NCBI GenBank assembly: GCA_036320915.1
Contig: JAXBDG010000002.1
Location: 1,364,001-1,428,000, forward strand
Source of the DNA: Linnemannia elongata
Lineage: Eukaryota > Mortierellomycota > Mortierellomycetes > Mortierellales > Mortierellaceae
Direction: 5' to 3'
Length of the DNA stretch: 64,000 nt
The notes under the pieces were generated by a model, which worked only from the letters and a program-made list of their open reading frames with translations, was not told the DNA's origin and searched no databases. Shown in pieces: positions 1 through 13,763 of the stretch. A program made the position numbers and the translations under genes. The first letter of the stretch is position 1. Each line of letters starts with the position of its first letter.

Positions 1-860
1 AACAAAGCAAACGGTAAGCAGCATTGATTGACACAAACTACAACGGTAGAAGATTTGCATGATGGACGGAAAAGAAAAACCAACGTTCGGAAAACAAGGG
101 CGACAGGACAATGAGGCGAGTGGTGGGGGGGAGGGCTGGATGGACGAGGGGTCATAGCGAGTTGGAAGGAAGGAGAAGCGTGACCTGACTGAGCGTTTGT
201 TTATATTTGATTGGAGACCCTTCCACCATGCACCATGGACCATGGACCATGCCCAGCACTTGGTTAGGGACCAATGGTCGACTCTTCGCTCTCGTTCTTT
301 TCTTTCTGTTGGGTGGGCAACCAATCAGATTAAGGTTAATTATGCAAAACAATGACAAAGGAAAGTACAAGGAAAATAAAATGCACACAGACTGACAGAC
401 GGACGGTCGGACATGCTAACCATCCCATTGGACTCCCACACTCCCGTCCACCGTCTCCGTTTCCCTTTCCTCCTCCTCCATTTTGTTGTTGTTGTTGTTA
501 TTTTGGTATCTTATCAATGCGAGCCAAGCCTTTGACTCCGCCCATTGGGACAAAGAACAACCCCTCGTTCTGACCCACAGAGAACAGAGAAGAAGGCCCT
601 AAAAATTGACTAAACGAAGAAGAGAGTACGTAGCGTCGATCAACGAAAGATCGGGGCACTGGAAATTCGGGTCCTCAACCTTCTTTCTTACTATTTTCTT
701 TTTCCTTCGTTCTTACTCGTCCCTTTTCCTCCGTCCCGTCCAACATTTGTATTCTTTCTCCCTCCTCTCAACAAACAAACCATACATTGATGCGCCCTGA
801 AATAGCGTCAAAGTCTGAAAAAGTCAACTTTATTGCTACTTTTCACACTCCCATTCTCTA
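1..860. other. Intergenic region at window edge
   Basis: I see no supportable gene here. A short direct repeat built on the words accatgg and ccatgg lies at about 226-249, and a (TTG)n run lies near 483-497. The stretch downstream of about 660 is pyrimidine-rich. It probably holds the 3' flank of the UVSSA-like gene and upstream DNA of a gene outside the window. Confidence 0.5.
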
Positions 861-3809
861 CTACTGCCATCGATTGAGTCGTGCATCTCGGGAAGAAGAC
901 GACTTTTCAATCGCTTCGTCCTGGGTCACCGAATCCTTCGAGGCCTTGCTCGCTACCCGTCTCAGGAGCCGTGCCCGTGAAGAGTCGACTGGCTTGGAAA
1001 GATTTACCAGAGCTGATGGAGGCTTTACGGGCTTCTTCTTTTTGACACCCTGACCGCGTTTCCGAGGCACTTCAATCTTCTCGAGTCCAAGGGCCAAATG
1101 TACATCGTCTTCAATATCTTCCCACGTAGAGGTATCCTTAGATTTTGCCTTGCCAGAGTCAGGTCCTCTGGACGACGTTGATAAAGATGAAGATGAAGAG
1201 GGAGCGGCAGCGGCAGCGATGGCTCTCGCGATTAAGGCAGCTTCCTGTTCATCATCAAGCACCTCCTCACCTGGGCGAACAAATCCACCCTCCCCTGGAG
1301 GCAACTGAATCTGACCCAACTCGTCTCGAGGGACAATCAAACCATGATAAGGACATCGTACTAAATCTCGACGCATGCAGAGACGCCCATTACTCATCGG
1401 GAACCGACATGCCTATTCAATACGTGAAGTCTTTATTTAGTTCAACGTGCTCCAGTAAAGAAAAATTGATGAAAAGAAGTCTATACGCAATTCATACCTT
1501 GATCTTTTTGGGTAGCTCTGGATTGTAAATCCGAGTCCGCATTTTCATTCGATCGAGAGTGTCCTGAGAGACCAAGTTGCTTCCATCGCCAACACCAAGG
1601 AACCTGTGCGAGTACTCCAGTCCAGACGTGTTGAAAGTCATGTCCTTCTTATCCCAAACAGCCAAGTCGTCGTCCCAAGGAACCACAGGAGCTCTTGCCA
1701 AAAGTTCTATTTGCCATCAAATAAATAAGTGAGTGAGCTGCCCTTGTTGAATACGCTTTCGCAAAGTTGACGTTTTGAACAAGAGGATGCGCTCATACCT
1801 TCTCTCGTCTCCTCGCCCTCGGGTGCAGTGGTCGACCCCAAATCCCTTGATCTGCCAGTGTCGGGTCTTGCAATAGCTCGAACGGGCGTCACATGAGTAC
1901 CGCCGGCATAAGTTGGATCGTCTTCCAGGATATCTTGCCCATGCATCGAAAAGACAGAGTTCTTGGATTTCTTAGTCTCTGGTTTCTGTTGATTCCTGAC
2001 AGGCTGCTTTCCTTTGTCCCTTGCATTGTTGTTCTTGGTGTTGTTGGTTACCATCACCTCTACTTCCTCGAGTTCTTCATCATCCTCGTCAGAATCTTGT
2101 TCATACGGACCTAATTGCAAGAGAACAATGTCGAGTTAACCATTTGTCCACGGAAGAAAATAACAAGCACATTCAATTTTCACATCGGACGATACGTACC
2201 GTACATGGTCTCAATGTTGACACCAAGATCTTCGCTTTTACCCTTTGCATCGGCCACACTCTTCTTCAAGTCGATCACCTTCTTGAGCAACCGGTCGTAT
2301 TCTGCCCGCTGCTCTCCGGGTTCGTGGTCTGCCCTCATCAGCACGTCCATCCATTCCGTGGCCTTGGGCCAGTGTTTCTTCACAATCAGACGATAGCACT
2401 CCCGCAATGTCGTAAAGATCTCTGCATTATCCTCTGATTCCTGAACGTCGACCGGGTTGTCCTTATTGACGTTGATAGTTAACTTGTATCGGTTTGTGCC
2501 CAGTGCATTGTCGTGCACTCCCATTGGATCGTATTGTCGCCAAGCAGCTTCTTGATCTACAATGTCGCCGTCGTCCAATTCCATCCTGTTGTCTTCGTTC
2601 TCATCATCCTCATCCTGGATATCTTGTTCCTTGTCGATGTTGCTTCCAGCAGGTGCTCCGAAGATAGCGTTCAATGCGCTCTCGTCGTCCAATTTTGGAA
2701 CCAAAATGTCGAAGCAAGACTCCTGTACTCCGGCAAAAATGCATAAATGTAGAATTTAATTAATAGCCGTCGCATTCATATTCTCCGACCTTGCATGAAC
2801 ATTCGAGATATCAAAAACAAAGAAGCAGTATGACATACCATCTTTCGGACATTATCCTGGATATCTTCTGACATCTCCTCGATCTCCACAGCTGCCTTCT
2901 CGTACTTGCGTTGTCGGATCCTTCGACTCAGTTCTTCCTGCGCCCTGTGCTCGGCACTGCGCGCCTCATCCGTGACTGGAACTAGATTCGTGAAGTCAAC
3001 CTTAAGGTGGTATCTCAGAAACTCGTATCCAAGGGCGATCTATTTAATTCAATGAACACGAAAGTAGAGCATGGTCAGAGTTATCCTGGAATAACAGGAT
3101 AGTTATAAGCAACGCCAAGAGAAAACTTTCACTAGTGTCCGCTACTTTGTCCTACCTGCTTGTAGACGGGGCCATACTTGGCATGCCACTCATTCGTGAG
3201 CGAGATGGCGAGCTTCTTGGTCTTGTCGGCAAAGACAATAGGGGGTGGCAGAGGGTGCTGATGAATCCCGACAGTCAGTTGCAAAAAGATAGGATAATCA
3301 GCCACCAAAAGCTCTCGGAATACATGCGATCTCTGGAACAGTTCTGCGATCAACTGTGTGCTCGAGTAGCGGATCTTTCGAGAAAGAAGGGAGGGTGAAA
3401 TACACGTCAGCGTTTTTGCTTCTACTTCTTGCGAGAACCTTGCGAGACGTACTCAACCACCATTAATATACAGTTGCTATTTGACGCACATATTCATACC
3501 TGTGCGTGCTTGCGTTTGAGCTGGATCATGAGAAGGTCGTAGGCAGTGCGGACGTTGACATCCGACTTTTTGCAGATGGATTTGACTTGCTAATAGGTAG
3601 AAAGTAAAGAGGGAAGGGGAAACAGCCAAGAATTAGACAATTGTCAACTGAAGCTGCCCCACCCCTCTCACATTTTCTTTTGAAAGTCTTGAAGAACAAC
3701 GCACTTTGACTTGGTCTGGGTCGAGGTAGAGGTCACCCGTCTTGGTGATGGCAAGGATGAGCGTCGACAGGGCTTCGCGTGCCTCGAGGTTCATTGCCAT
3801 GGTCGGCAT
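861..3809 (-). CDS. UVSSA: UVSSA-like transcription-coupled repair factor (8 exons)
   Basis: Exons by splice sites: 3705-3809, 3500-3589, 3156-3374, 2839-3039, 2200-2722, 1799-2110, 1498-1706 and 861-1412. They total 2,211 nt and give 736 residues. UVSSA acts in the nucleus: it binds RNA polymerase II stalled at DNA damage, stabilises CSB and brings in TFIIH during transcription-coupled nucleotide excision repair. The first three exons give an alpha-helical VHS/ENTH-like N-terminus (ALSTLILAITKTGDLYLD, then VRTAYDLLMIQLKRKHA). The DUF2043 region contains the conserved stretch around APVVPWDDDLAVWD. It is followed by a zinc-binding motif read across the last intron, CRFPMSNGRLCMRRD then CPYHG, and IVPRDELG. 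Acidic Glu/Asp-rich stretches fill the middle. The first ATG (3809) is followed by MPTMAMNLEAREALS; a second in-frame ATG three codons on is an alternative. The gene is divergent from the DUF3684 gene, 349 bp away. Family assignment is firm for the zinc motif and DUF2043 part; the repair role is taken from the family. Confidence 0.85.
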
Positions 3810-4158
3810 GTTTGCAAAATAGAAGTAGATGGAAGGAAAGAAAGATGAGTAATCGTGTCATGCTGTCGTATGCTTCTCATTTTTAGCTTTTTTTTTTCGC
3901 ATCGTTTTGGTGGCAAATTGCTGATAACAGTCACTCTGAGAGAACCCCACGTTCCTTGAAAAAAAGAAGAGAAAGGGGGCGAGTCGGAGGTTCATCTCTT
4001 TCGTCTCTTCTTCTTTCGCCCAACATCATCCCTTTTTTGTATACTCCATCTCCAACCTATAGACACCTCTCTCACATAGACATCCCCTCTTCCCTTTTTA
4101 CCTCACTTTCTTTCTCCTTTCTTTACATTTAAGCATAACATTCCACCCACCGTAATAC
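3810..4158. promoter_or_regulatory. Shared divergent promoter of UVSSA-like and DUF3684 genes
   Basis: This 349 bp gap separates two start codons facing away from each other. The right half (about 3980-4130) is strongly pyrimidine-rich on the plus strand, a common feature of fungal core promoters and leaders. I see no clear TATA box for either gene. Confidence 0.5.
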
Positions 4159-7100
4159 ATGGCCACAAAAAAGTCAGCATTGGACGCATTGCGTTCTCAG
4201 GTCCTCTCACACACCGGAGCTGAGGAACGAGTCGAAGGTACACTTGGAAACCACCTTTTACCTTTGCAGCCCCATTATTTTGGTCCGAAAATAAAACATA
4301 TCTCTCGCTATTCTTTTAACTCGCTCATTGTATCTATGTAGTTAACCAGCGCCATCTTATCGACAAGATCCTCGCCAGGTAAGAAAAGCAATAGATACAT
4401 ACCCACTGGCACAGCATCGATGTACCCATTGAATTTTTCATAAACTCGTGACCAAATACCACAAGGAGATCTTGCCAAGTTGCGTTCTAGCGAAAACAAA
4501 TAATACAATTACGTGGCCCCCCTCCTTGCATTGCATTGGTTTCCTCCCTTGCTGCGCTTAGAATTCGACCCAGTGCGACCTACAACGTTCATCCAGCAAA
4601 ACAACAAGGTCATGCCAAGAGTTTCTCACATGATCTTCCTGTTTGTGCCATTGAAAAATAGATACTCTGCTGAATATGTCGTCTATCGCGAGTTGATGCA
4701 GAACTCTGGTATGTCTGTGGGCCTTATGTTGAAGATGGCAGTGAAAAGCTTATCATGTACCATCCATGCATACTGATTATCATTCAACTTGGCCCAATCT
4801 AGATGATGCCGGTGCAAAGGGTATCGAGGTGGTCTTTGAGACTGCAGCACCCAACAGCCAAGAGACAGCCCCCAACCTGAGCGCCAAGATCACTCGAGTC
4901 CTGTTCAAGAACAATGGAATGGACTTTCGGCCAGAGGACTGGAACCGCCTCAAGAAGATCGCGGAAGGAAACCCAGACGAGTCCAAGGTAACACACAATG
5001 TCTGCCATCTTTGCTTGAACTAGTGTATGCATGCAACGTTTTATTTTCATTGAAATTTGTATGTCACTGACCACCCTTATTTTTGACTCCATTTGCTTAT
5101 AGATCGGTGCCTTCGGAGTAGGCTTTGTAAGTTTGATCGATATCAAATTCCTGCTACAATTGATAGCGATAATTGCGCGCTAACTTCATTTTGACTTCTA
5201 CCATATCCTTGCCATCTAGTATTCTCTCTTTTCCATCTGTGAGGAGCCATTGTAAGTGTCAAGCAGATCGCGCACTATGAACAGGATACATGCATTTTTG
5301 TCCGCACTTCTATCAATAGACAATATACTCACCCACTCTCCTTCACTGCTTCGAACTGTAGCGTATCGTCAGGAAAGGAGTGCATGGCGTTTTACTGGAG
5401 GAACGACCAACTTTACGCCAAGCGTGCAGGAATTCCAGACGATGAGAACCAAAAGGACGGCTGGACGACATTCCTTCTGGATCTGCGCGAGCCCATGGAT
5501 ATGCTGAGCATGGACGAGTTTGGTCCCTTCTTGGCTCGCTCACTTGGATTCACCGCCAATCTTCGCGATATATCTGTCTATCTGGATCATCACTGCATCT
5601 TGAAGATCTCAAAGAAGATGCGAGAACCCCGACCTATGACCCTCCCCAAGACCATGTACATGACGTCGCCCCAAAAGATCTTTACGCTTAAGTCGGTCGA
5701 TCTTCAGAGCGTGCAACTGGACGCCACCAAAATGGAAGTCTCACGATGGACGCGGGAGGTCACACACACCTCGACTACCATCTTCTTACGTACTGCTTCA
5801 GGAAATCTCGATGTCAGAGTGTCAAAGCAATTCTCAAACGAGATGGAACGCACGACAAAGAAATATCCTCCTAGCCAAACCGCGATTCAGATCCTCTATG
5901 TGGGGCATGACGAGAAACAGGCTTCTGCAGACAACAAGTCGATCTTCAAGGACCTGGTCCCTTTCCCAGAGCAAGGACGGATATTCATCGGATTCCCAAC
6001 CCACCAAACAACAGGATTCAGCAGTCATGTCGCTGGTCGTTTCATCCCTACCGTCGAACGTGAGAGTCTGGACTTTGTTGACAAAACCCTCCAAATCTGG
6101 AACCACGAACTCCTCTCCATGGCTGGATTGCTTTCCCGAGCTCTTTATGAAGGTGAGAGTTGGTATTGCTTGAAGATTGTCGTTTCTGCCATATAGTTTA
6201 AGCAATAATCTAACGGCGGTAATGTTTTATTGGTCATTAGACGAGCTGCTTCAGATTGGAAACCTCTACAACGAAATGATTGCTGCGCACCAAAAACCAG
6301 ACCAACCTGACGATGAGGCGACAGCAACGGCGAGAGACTGGCTGGAGAAGCGTGCTCTCCACGCGTTGCAGGCGTTTCAATTTCATCCAAGTACCCCAAG
6401 CCCTCAAGTCGGACACTACATCGACGCGTACTTTTTCAGAATGTCGACATTGGCGCTTTCTATCCTCTCGTCCAACGGCGTCAAAACATTGGACAAGGTC
6501 CGCATCCCTGAGCCCACAATGGCTGCCTTCTTGACGCAGCTACCTACCATCCCGAGCAATGTATACACTGGCAGCCAAAAGTTTATCGACAAACTGGAGA
6601 AGGCCGGAAAGATTCAGAGGATAACGTTCAAGGATGTGCTCCTGGAACTGGAGAGCAGAACGCTGACAGAGGTGCAAATGGTCGCGATGCTGAAGTGGTG
6701 GATCGATTTCAGTTCCAAGTACGTCATCCCCGACGCCGAGGTCAACGCTTTCTTCCAATTGGCTTTGGTCTGCTCCGGTGATACAGTCAAGCCTCTTGCC
6801 AGTCTCAAGTGGTTCGTCAACCCCAAGGTTACCCCGATTGACATGCCTCTGCCACCCAACACACTGCCTTATGACATTACCAAGACCTTCACGCAGCCTG
6901 AACTCTATCGGATATCGGACTCTTGGCAGGAACTCAACCTGTTGGAGTGGACGAAGTTCATCATCAACGATACCGACTTTGAAGTGTCTCCCGTGTTTGC
7001 AGAAAAGGTCTTGCTCGTGTTGTCTCGTGGATGGGGCCAGCTTCATGAGAACTCTCAGCGGGCGATTGTTGCACTGTTATCGCAGAAGAAGTGTATTCCT

Positions 7101-10100
7101 ACCAAGTACGGAATGAAGGTGCCCAACGAGTCGTATTTCCGCACTGTGACGCTTTTCCCCGATCTTCCAGTAATGGTCTTTACCAAGCAACCTCTGGAGA
7201 AACTCCTGCTCTCCATGGGCGCTCGCAAGGTAAGAAAGAATGCTGTAGTACAATATGATATTGACAGTAAGTATTTTAATGCATGCTAAAACCTTACTTT
7301 AATTGTGGTAGAGTGTGGAATTACAATTGGTGTTTGATCGGCTGGTGAACGCCGGTAGCTGGGACCACATGCAACTCGTCAAGTATCTCGCTTCGGTCAG
7401 GGAAACTCTGTCGTCAGGAGAAATCAAGCGTCTCAAGGCCACCCCCATCTTTCCCAAGGAGGACCCCGATGCAGTCAAACCTGACACCCCACCTCCCCAA
7501 CGTGTCAAGGCAGAAGGTGACACTACAGAGTCTCCACCCACTCCTCCGCCCGTTCAAGTCAAACGCTACCCCGCCAATGCCCTCTACGGCCCCAACGAGG
7601 TGCTTGCACCGCTTGGTCTTCCGATGATTGAATGGAAGGGTCGCTGGCGGGCTACGTCCGATGAAGCCAAGTTGTTATTTGAGCTTGGTTTGCTTACACA
7701 TCCTACCTTGGATGTCCTCCTGACTTTGGCATCTCCACCCACTGACAAAGATATTCAGGCTAAGGCACTTGCATACCTGTTGGAGAACTTCAAAACCCAG
7801 TACACTCTCCAGTACAGCCCCAGCAAGGTCAAGTTGACGTTCCTACCGACTACCACCGGTACACTGGAGACTCCAGAGGTATGCATGCCACTATGATACA
7901 CGTATACAAATTGAACACATGCTACACATGGCAAAACCTAACTGAATTATTTACTTTTTTTGATATAGGGATGCTTCTGGAATCCATCGTGCAGCGTTAT
8001 GAACTTTCCTGTTCTAAGGGAAGATCTCCGTGTTCACGCTGTGATGCTGGGAATCAGGGAAAATCCCCTCCCAGCCAGGCTGCTGGAGCGCCTTGCTCAA
8101 TCGCCTCCGCCTACCAAAGAGAAGGGCAAGGAAGTCTTTGAGTTCCTCGGCAAGTTCCAGGGTGAGTTTGGTCACCATCATTGGTCTGCACTGAGGACGC
8201 TCAAGTTTATCCCACTAGATGACAGTGGGAGCAACTTTGTCGAACCGCAGAGCTGTTACTTTGACAAGAAGGACTCGGCGTTCCATCCGGATCTTTTGAC
8301 GACGGTTGATTTCGGTCGGGCCGCCAACTTGTTCTTGAAGTCGTGTGGTGTGAAAGAGGAACCTACCCCTGTCGAACTGACCCAGCTGGTCGTGCGTGCA
8401 CCCCATGATTTCTTGAACCGGAACGGGGGTGTTGAGAACTACAAATCAATCCTGCGGCAGATCGCCTCCCACATGCATGTTATCCGGACTCAGAAGGCGC
8501 TTGTTACCGAGATGATGCGGTCGCCGTTCCTCTTGGGTGAGAAGAGGATCAATCAGGACGTGGATGATGAGACAGATACAGGATCCAAGCCCGGCGCTGA
8601 CGGAAAGGGTGACGATGACGATGAAGAAGGATCCTCGAGCGCCAATCAAGGACAGGTCGTCGTCCAGTACAAGTTGGCCAAGGCCAGCGACATCTACCTG
8701 ATCGACGATACTGTACTTCAGCAGATCTTCACGCCACTCAGTGCACCCATGGAGAGCCATCTCGAGACACTCTACGAGGCCCTTGGTAGTACGTGGATCT
8801 CAAGACAGGTCAAGGAGACTTGCCGTCCTCAAGGAGCTCTTGCCGTCACCCGTCGATCGGAGAACCTGCAAGAGCTGATTGTTGAGCGCGCCCCACTGCT
8901 TCTGAGCGACCACCCGCCTAGCCGCCTGAACTTCAACTTGGACTGGCTGACGACCAAACTAAAGGTTCGACAGGTCCCTGAGATCCAGTTGCGGCGAGAA
9001 TTCATCCCCACAGGCGCGATCCATAACGAGTCGACCACGGCGTGTATTGTCCAGGATCAGGCCAAGGCTTACTACCTCTTGGTGACAGCCAAGGGCGATA
9101 TGGATTACTTTGATATTGCTGACGCACTTGCCAAGCTGCTACTCAGGAAGAAGAAGCTGAACGATTCCATTTGGTGGTCCAACCTTCTCTTCACCAGTCT
9201 CGTAAACCTCAAGCGCAAGGTAAGATTTTTGTCTCATTTTTTGTCGTTCCTTGTTAATAGCCCTGAATTTGAGGTATTAATTACAAGTACATTTAATTTT
9301 CTTTTCATATCACTCAATATAGGGATTCCAAGTGGACCGTATCTTGAATGCAAAGAGGGCAGAGAAGGCGCGAGTGGAGGCGGCGGCCAAGGCTGATGCG
9401 GCGGCAGCGGCACAAGCAGCTGCCAACGTGAAACTGGGACCTAAGCAGACAGCTGAGTACCTGGCGCAACTGAAGGAGGTATTCCCTAACTGTGACCCCG
9501 CCTTCTTGATGGACGCTATCTCCAAGGAAACTCAAGATCATGTTCAGCGCGTCACTATGAAGCTACTGGATTCTGGATATCCAACTATTAACAGTGGCCA
9601 GAGTAAGGGTAACAACAACATGGCGGTTGCTCCACCTGTCCCTGGATCGTTCCCGACTCAGGATACGAGCTCGAATGTCTCGACCATCTCGACGCTGCCT
9701 CCTCTGCCACCTGTTCAGACCAACAATGCGGCAGCTTCTGCTTCAGGCGGCGGTGGATCTTTCTTTAGCCGACTGAAGACCCTCCGTGATAGCGTCATTG
9801 GCAAGCCGGTGTCCTACCCCAACCCAAACGGTGTTTCTTCTGGAATTGAAGCCTCGGGACCTGGATCTGCAGTGTCGACGATCAAGAACGGTGCCAACGC
9901 ACCTCCACCGCAACCACCAACTAACACGATCGTCAAGGGGTTTGCGCCAGACTACCAACAGAACCTCCAGCAGTCTCTCAAATCTGCAGTCGCCAATTGC
10001 CGATCGAATGGACGGGACGATATCCGCAGCGAACCCACGGCATCGACAGTATCAGAAGTCCTTACCAGCTCTTACTGCGATGTCAAGCCCGGTCACCAAC

Positions 10101-10773
10101 TCAACTTTGCAGGTCATGCTGGGGAACTGGAGTTTTACCTTGACAAGGACTGTGATGCAGATGAGATCATGACCAAGGAGAACCTCAAGTCACTTGCGCG
10201 GTTTGTTAAGTTGTTGATGGTCCTTGCCCAAGATGTCTTTAACCTTGTCCCCGAGACCATGCATGTCTATTATGACCCGGAGGGTCAGGCGATTGCGTTC
10301 AACCGTGGCGGGTCGTTGTTCTTTAACTGGAGGTACTATGTCGCGCTAGGACATGATGATGGGGCTGGGTTGGCCAAGAAGCAGGTCCAGGGCAAGACTA
10401 TCACTGCACGCGACGAGGCATTGATCTATTGGTTCTTTACCATGGCTCACGAGTTGGCGCATAACTTTGTTGGTGACCATAACAGCAAGCACGAGGTAAG
10501 AAATCGAGACGTAAAGATATGGAAGGAGATACGTGATATGTGATTGTAACTGTAGCCATTTAGGTGTAACAGCAAAAGCTAACGATATTTTCTTTCTCTT
10601 TCTCTTTTTCGCCATAGTTCTACTTTTCGTCATTCTGTGAACAGTATTTGCCGGCATTAATGGTCGCTATGGCTACCAAGGCCCCGGCCGAGATCGCTAC
10701 TTCTACATCTGCAGCCGTCTTGCCTAAGGTTCCCCAACCCGAGAACATTATGGATGCACCCGTCCCCAATTAG
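4159..10773 (+). CDS. DUF3684 protein: HSP90/sacsin-like ATPase fold, CUE-like segment, HELAH motif (12 exons)
   Basis: Exons: 4159-4237, 4342-4378, 4662-4708, 4803-4987, 5103-5126, 5220-5251, 5362-6152, 6241-7229, 7312-7878, 7969-9219, 9323-10495 and 10618-10773. They total 5,331 nt and give 1,776 residues. The N-terminus is a GHKL (HSP90/sacsin-type) ATP-binding fold. Its N-box is YRELMQNSDDAGAK, and the glycine loop is KIGAFGVGFYSLFSICEEP. The usual DxGxG box reads NNGMDF, so the ATP-contacting Asp of that box is not obvious. About residues 1,335-1,400 read AEYLAQLKEVFPNCDPAFLMDAI in two parts, a CUE/UBA-like helical bundle. A Pro/Ser linker follows. The C-terminus has a helix ending MAHELAHNFVGDHN, which fits a zincin HExxH with a third His at position 11. 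The protein matches fungal DUF3684 proteins, whose cellular role is unknown to me. ATPase or protease activity is inference from motifs. It converges on LCB1 with 196 bp between the stop codons. Confidence 0.88.
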
Positions 10774-10969
10774 AAGCCTCTTCCTCCCACCACCATCACC
10801 TTAGAAACGATGAAGAGAATAAAAAACGGGTGTTTATTTTTCCTGAGCAAAATAAGAATATTACGGTGTGAACGATAAATGGAAAGGAACAAGAAAAAAA
10901 AAAGTAATAATTAAAAAATATATATATGTGTTTTGCGTTGTTTGCTGTGTGTCAGGCAGGTTGAAGGTT

Positions 10970-11874
10970 TTACTTGCGCTTCGAGACAGCCTTGACAAAG
11001 GAGGCCTTGATGGCCTGGGCAGCCTTCTCAACATCCTTGCGGGCATGGGTAGCGCAGATGGAGATACGGATCGAGGGGCGAGGGAGGAACATTTCCTGGC
11101 TCTCGACGTACTTGGCCCTCGTGATCAACAAACCGTCCTTCACCGCGACCTATTGTTGTATGGGAGTGCAGAGACAGAAAAGTAGTAGGATGTCAGTGGT
11201 CAAGTAGGATAAGTGAGACAACACTAACAAATCCCATTAAAAACAGTAAAATAGACAGATGGTTTACCTCATCGACAATCTCCTGGAGGAGATACTTCTC
11301 CTCATCCCGAGTAGTGATACCAGCAGCAGAGAGAGCATTCTTAGGGAAACGGAGGTGCAAGATAGGCGATCCAACATCAGAGCTGACCTCAATCGCCTGA
11401 GGGGCCGAGACAACAACATTCCTGAAAGCAGCCGCATTATCGTTCATATCCTTCAACAACTTGTTGCCCTTCTCGGGTGTCTCCAAGATCTTGATCGCCT
11501 CCGACGCGCAGACGGCCAACATGGCAGGCATGGCTGCCGAGAAGACGAACGCCTGACCGGAAAGACGCTGATGCTCCACAACCTCCTTGGATCCTGCACA
11601 GAATCCTCCAGTTCCAGAGAGGGCGGTGGCCATCGATCCAATAATCATATCAACACGCTTGGGCGAGATGTTGAACACCTCCGTCAAACCACGGCCATTC
11701 TTGCCCAAGAGTCCAAAGGAGTTGCTCTCGTCCAGGATCACACGGTACTTGTACTTTTCCTTCAATTCCATAATCTTATCCAGCGGTGCGATATCTCCGA
11801 AGTTCTGGAACAAACCCTCTGTCACAATGAACCGACGAGTCAATGGTCTTTTCTTGCTCTATAGCCACAAGATG

Positions 11875-11927
<53 letters not shown>

Positions 11928-13763
11928 GCAGTGAGTTTATGCATTTTCCTACAGTGGAGTCCAGATAAAGTCCATAAAAAAAAAAAAAAAAAAGAGAAAC
12001 AACAAAACATACGGTGGTGGTCTCCTTCTTGATGGACTCGAGAACGCGTTCCAAATCGGCCATATCATTGTGCTTAAACCACTTGATGTTGGAGCGCGAA
12101 ATCTGGGTACCCTTCTGAATAGCAAAGTTGCAGCCATCATCACTATCGCATATGTTCCAAATCAAAATAGATAAACAGGTTAGGACTTGATACAAATGGT
12201 TGTGTACATCTGCAACCGTAACAGCCCACATCATCCCGTTTGCCTGCTTTGTTTGCTCGCGACACTGCGCAAACTCCTGGTTTCGGAGCAACATGCATAA
12301 AAAAAACTTACGCGACAATAATATCTCCACGCTTCGAGAAGGCAGCAATGACAGAGGAGATGGTCGAAAAGTTCTGGGAGTAGATGATAGCCTTCTCGGT
12401 GCCCAAGAAGCGAGCAATATCCTTTTCCAAGTTGATGTGAACGTCTATTTTCAAAATTCAATTAGGACATAACAAGAATGAGTAACCACGGGGGAAAAAG
12501 AATGAGTTGAATAAATCGCGATGGAATCGAAAGAGACGCGAAAAGGGTTGGTTGTTTGTCGGGTCGAAAGACTTACCAAGAGTACCGTAGAAACCGGGGG
12601 GTCCGCAGGATCCGACACCATAGTTGCGCAGAGTCTCAATGGCCTTCTCCTACAAAGTTGTAAATAATAATAAAAAAAGATGCCAGCAGGTCAGCATTCC
12701 CGACCTTGAGATGTCCAATGGGTTCAATTACCGTCAGAAATGAAAATTGCGTTCCCGATGAACGGAAACACGGTCAACATTTTCCAGGCATCATATTCAA
12801 CCGGAGCCCATCAACCACCGCGCACACGAGTAAGATAACAGACGACGATACATACCTTGATGTCTTCGTTGTTGATGTATCCGAGGAAGTTGGTGCTGGC
12901 GAGATTGAGAAGGTTCTTTCCTGAAGAAAGCATCTTGGGCTTGGGTCCCTGATGGCTAAAGACAGAAAACCCGACCAACAAAAAATAAACGTGAGAAAAA
13001 GGAAGGTCCAGCTCGGCGTTAGTTTTCGGTGTAACAGCGACAATTGACTAACAGGGGCATTCTTGGATGCTGACGGTGTGTGTGTGTATGTGGAGCGTAG
13101 TGGTGGTCGTCATGAAGTCAAGTTGCAGTGAAGTTGGCCGTAGGGGTGAAAGTGGACCCTTCCTGTCTCCATTTGCATTATCCAGCCAAGCGAGTTCAAA
13201 GTAAGTATGCTGCAAGTAACAGAGGAAGGGGGAAAGACGTTACCCAGCAATGACCTGAGTCTTCTCCAACTCCATCCGCTGAATGTCTGACAAAGGCTGG
13301 ACTAATGGCTCTGGCTGCCATTCCGCGACGAGCTCATCGATTTCCTAAAGTGCAAAACAACAATCGCGCAAGAAAGAAACAAGATCAGTTTCCCATCGTC
13401 CCTTGCTCTCTCTCCTTGAACCCCCTTTCGCTCCTCACACTTGCAATCGCATCTTTTCCCTCTTTCTCCAAGACACCGTAAAAGGAAGCCCTGATCACTT
13501 CTTTCTGTTCGCACAGTGTCCTTGCCATTATTGCATACCTTCTCGGTCAACTTGATATGGCTGGGATCAATACGATACTTCTTCGAGAGCATATACTTGA
13601 CGGCAAAGACGGCAAGACCAAGCTCGAGGACGACACGGAAGGGATCGTTCTGGTACGAGTTCTTGATGTAGTTGATGACGATGTCTGAACCGGGGATGGC
13701 CTCAATCGCTCGGGACGAAGCCTGGAGCGTCTGGTTCACAGCGGCCAAGATGGGGTTGTCCAT
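10970..13763 (-). CDS. LCB1: Serine palmitoyltransferase subunit 1 (LCB1/SPTLC1-like, 8 exons)
   Basis: Exons (about +/-2 nt): 13539-13763, 13244-13344, 12856-12955, 12577-12649, 12312-12444, 12013-12142, 11268-11858 and 10970-11149, giving 510 residues. LCB1 with LCB2 condenses serine and palmitoyl-CoA in the endoplasmic reticulum, the committed step of sphingolipid synthesis. Visible features are an N-terminal membrane segment ([16 protein letters not shown]) and the aminotransferase class I/II fold with [54 protein letters not shown] and [16 protein letters not shown]. The Cys of GSCGP that is conserved in SPTLC1 is kept. As expected for the LCB1 subunit there is no PLP-binding Lys motif; that belongs to LCB2. 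The exon 2/3 join uses the acceptor giving IAGHQGPKPK; the nearby cag acceptor would break the frame. The intron between exons 6 and 7 contains a run of about 51 A on the plus strand. Confidence 0.93.
11875..11925. repeat. Poly-A run of about 51 in an LCB1 intron
   Basis: Plus-strand A run (T on the coding strand) inside the intron between LCB1 exons 6 and 7, followed by a second A run of about 17 near 11977-11993. On the coding strand both are T-rich tracts between donor and acceptor. Confidence 0.9.
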
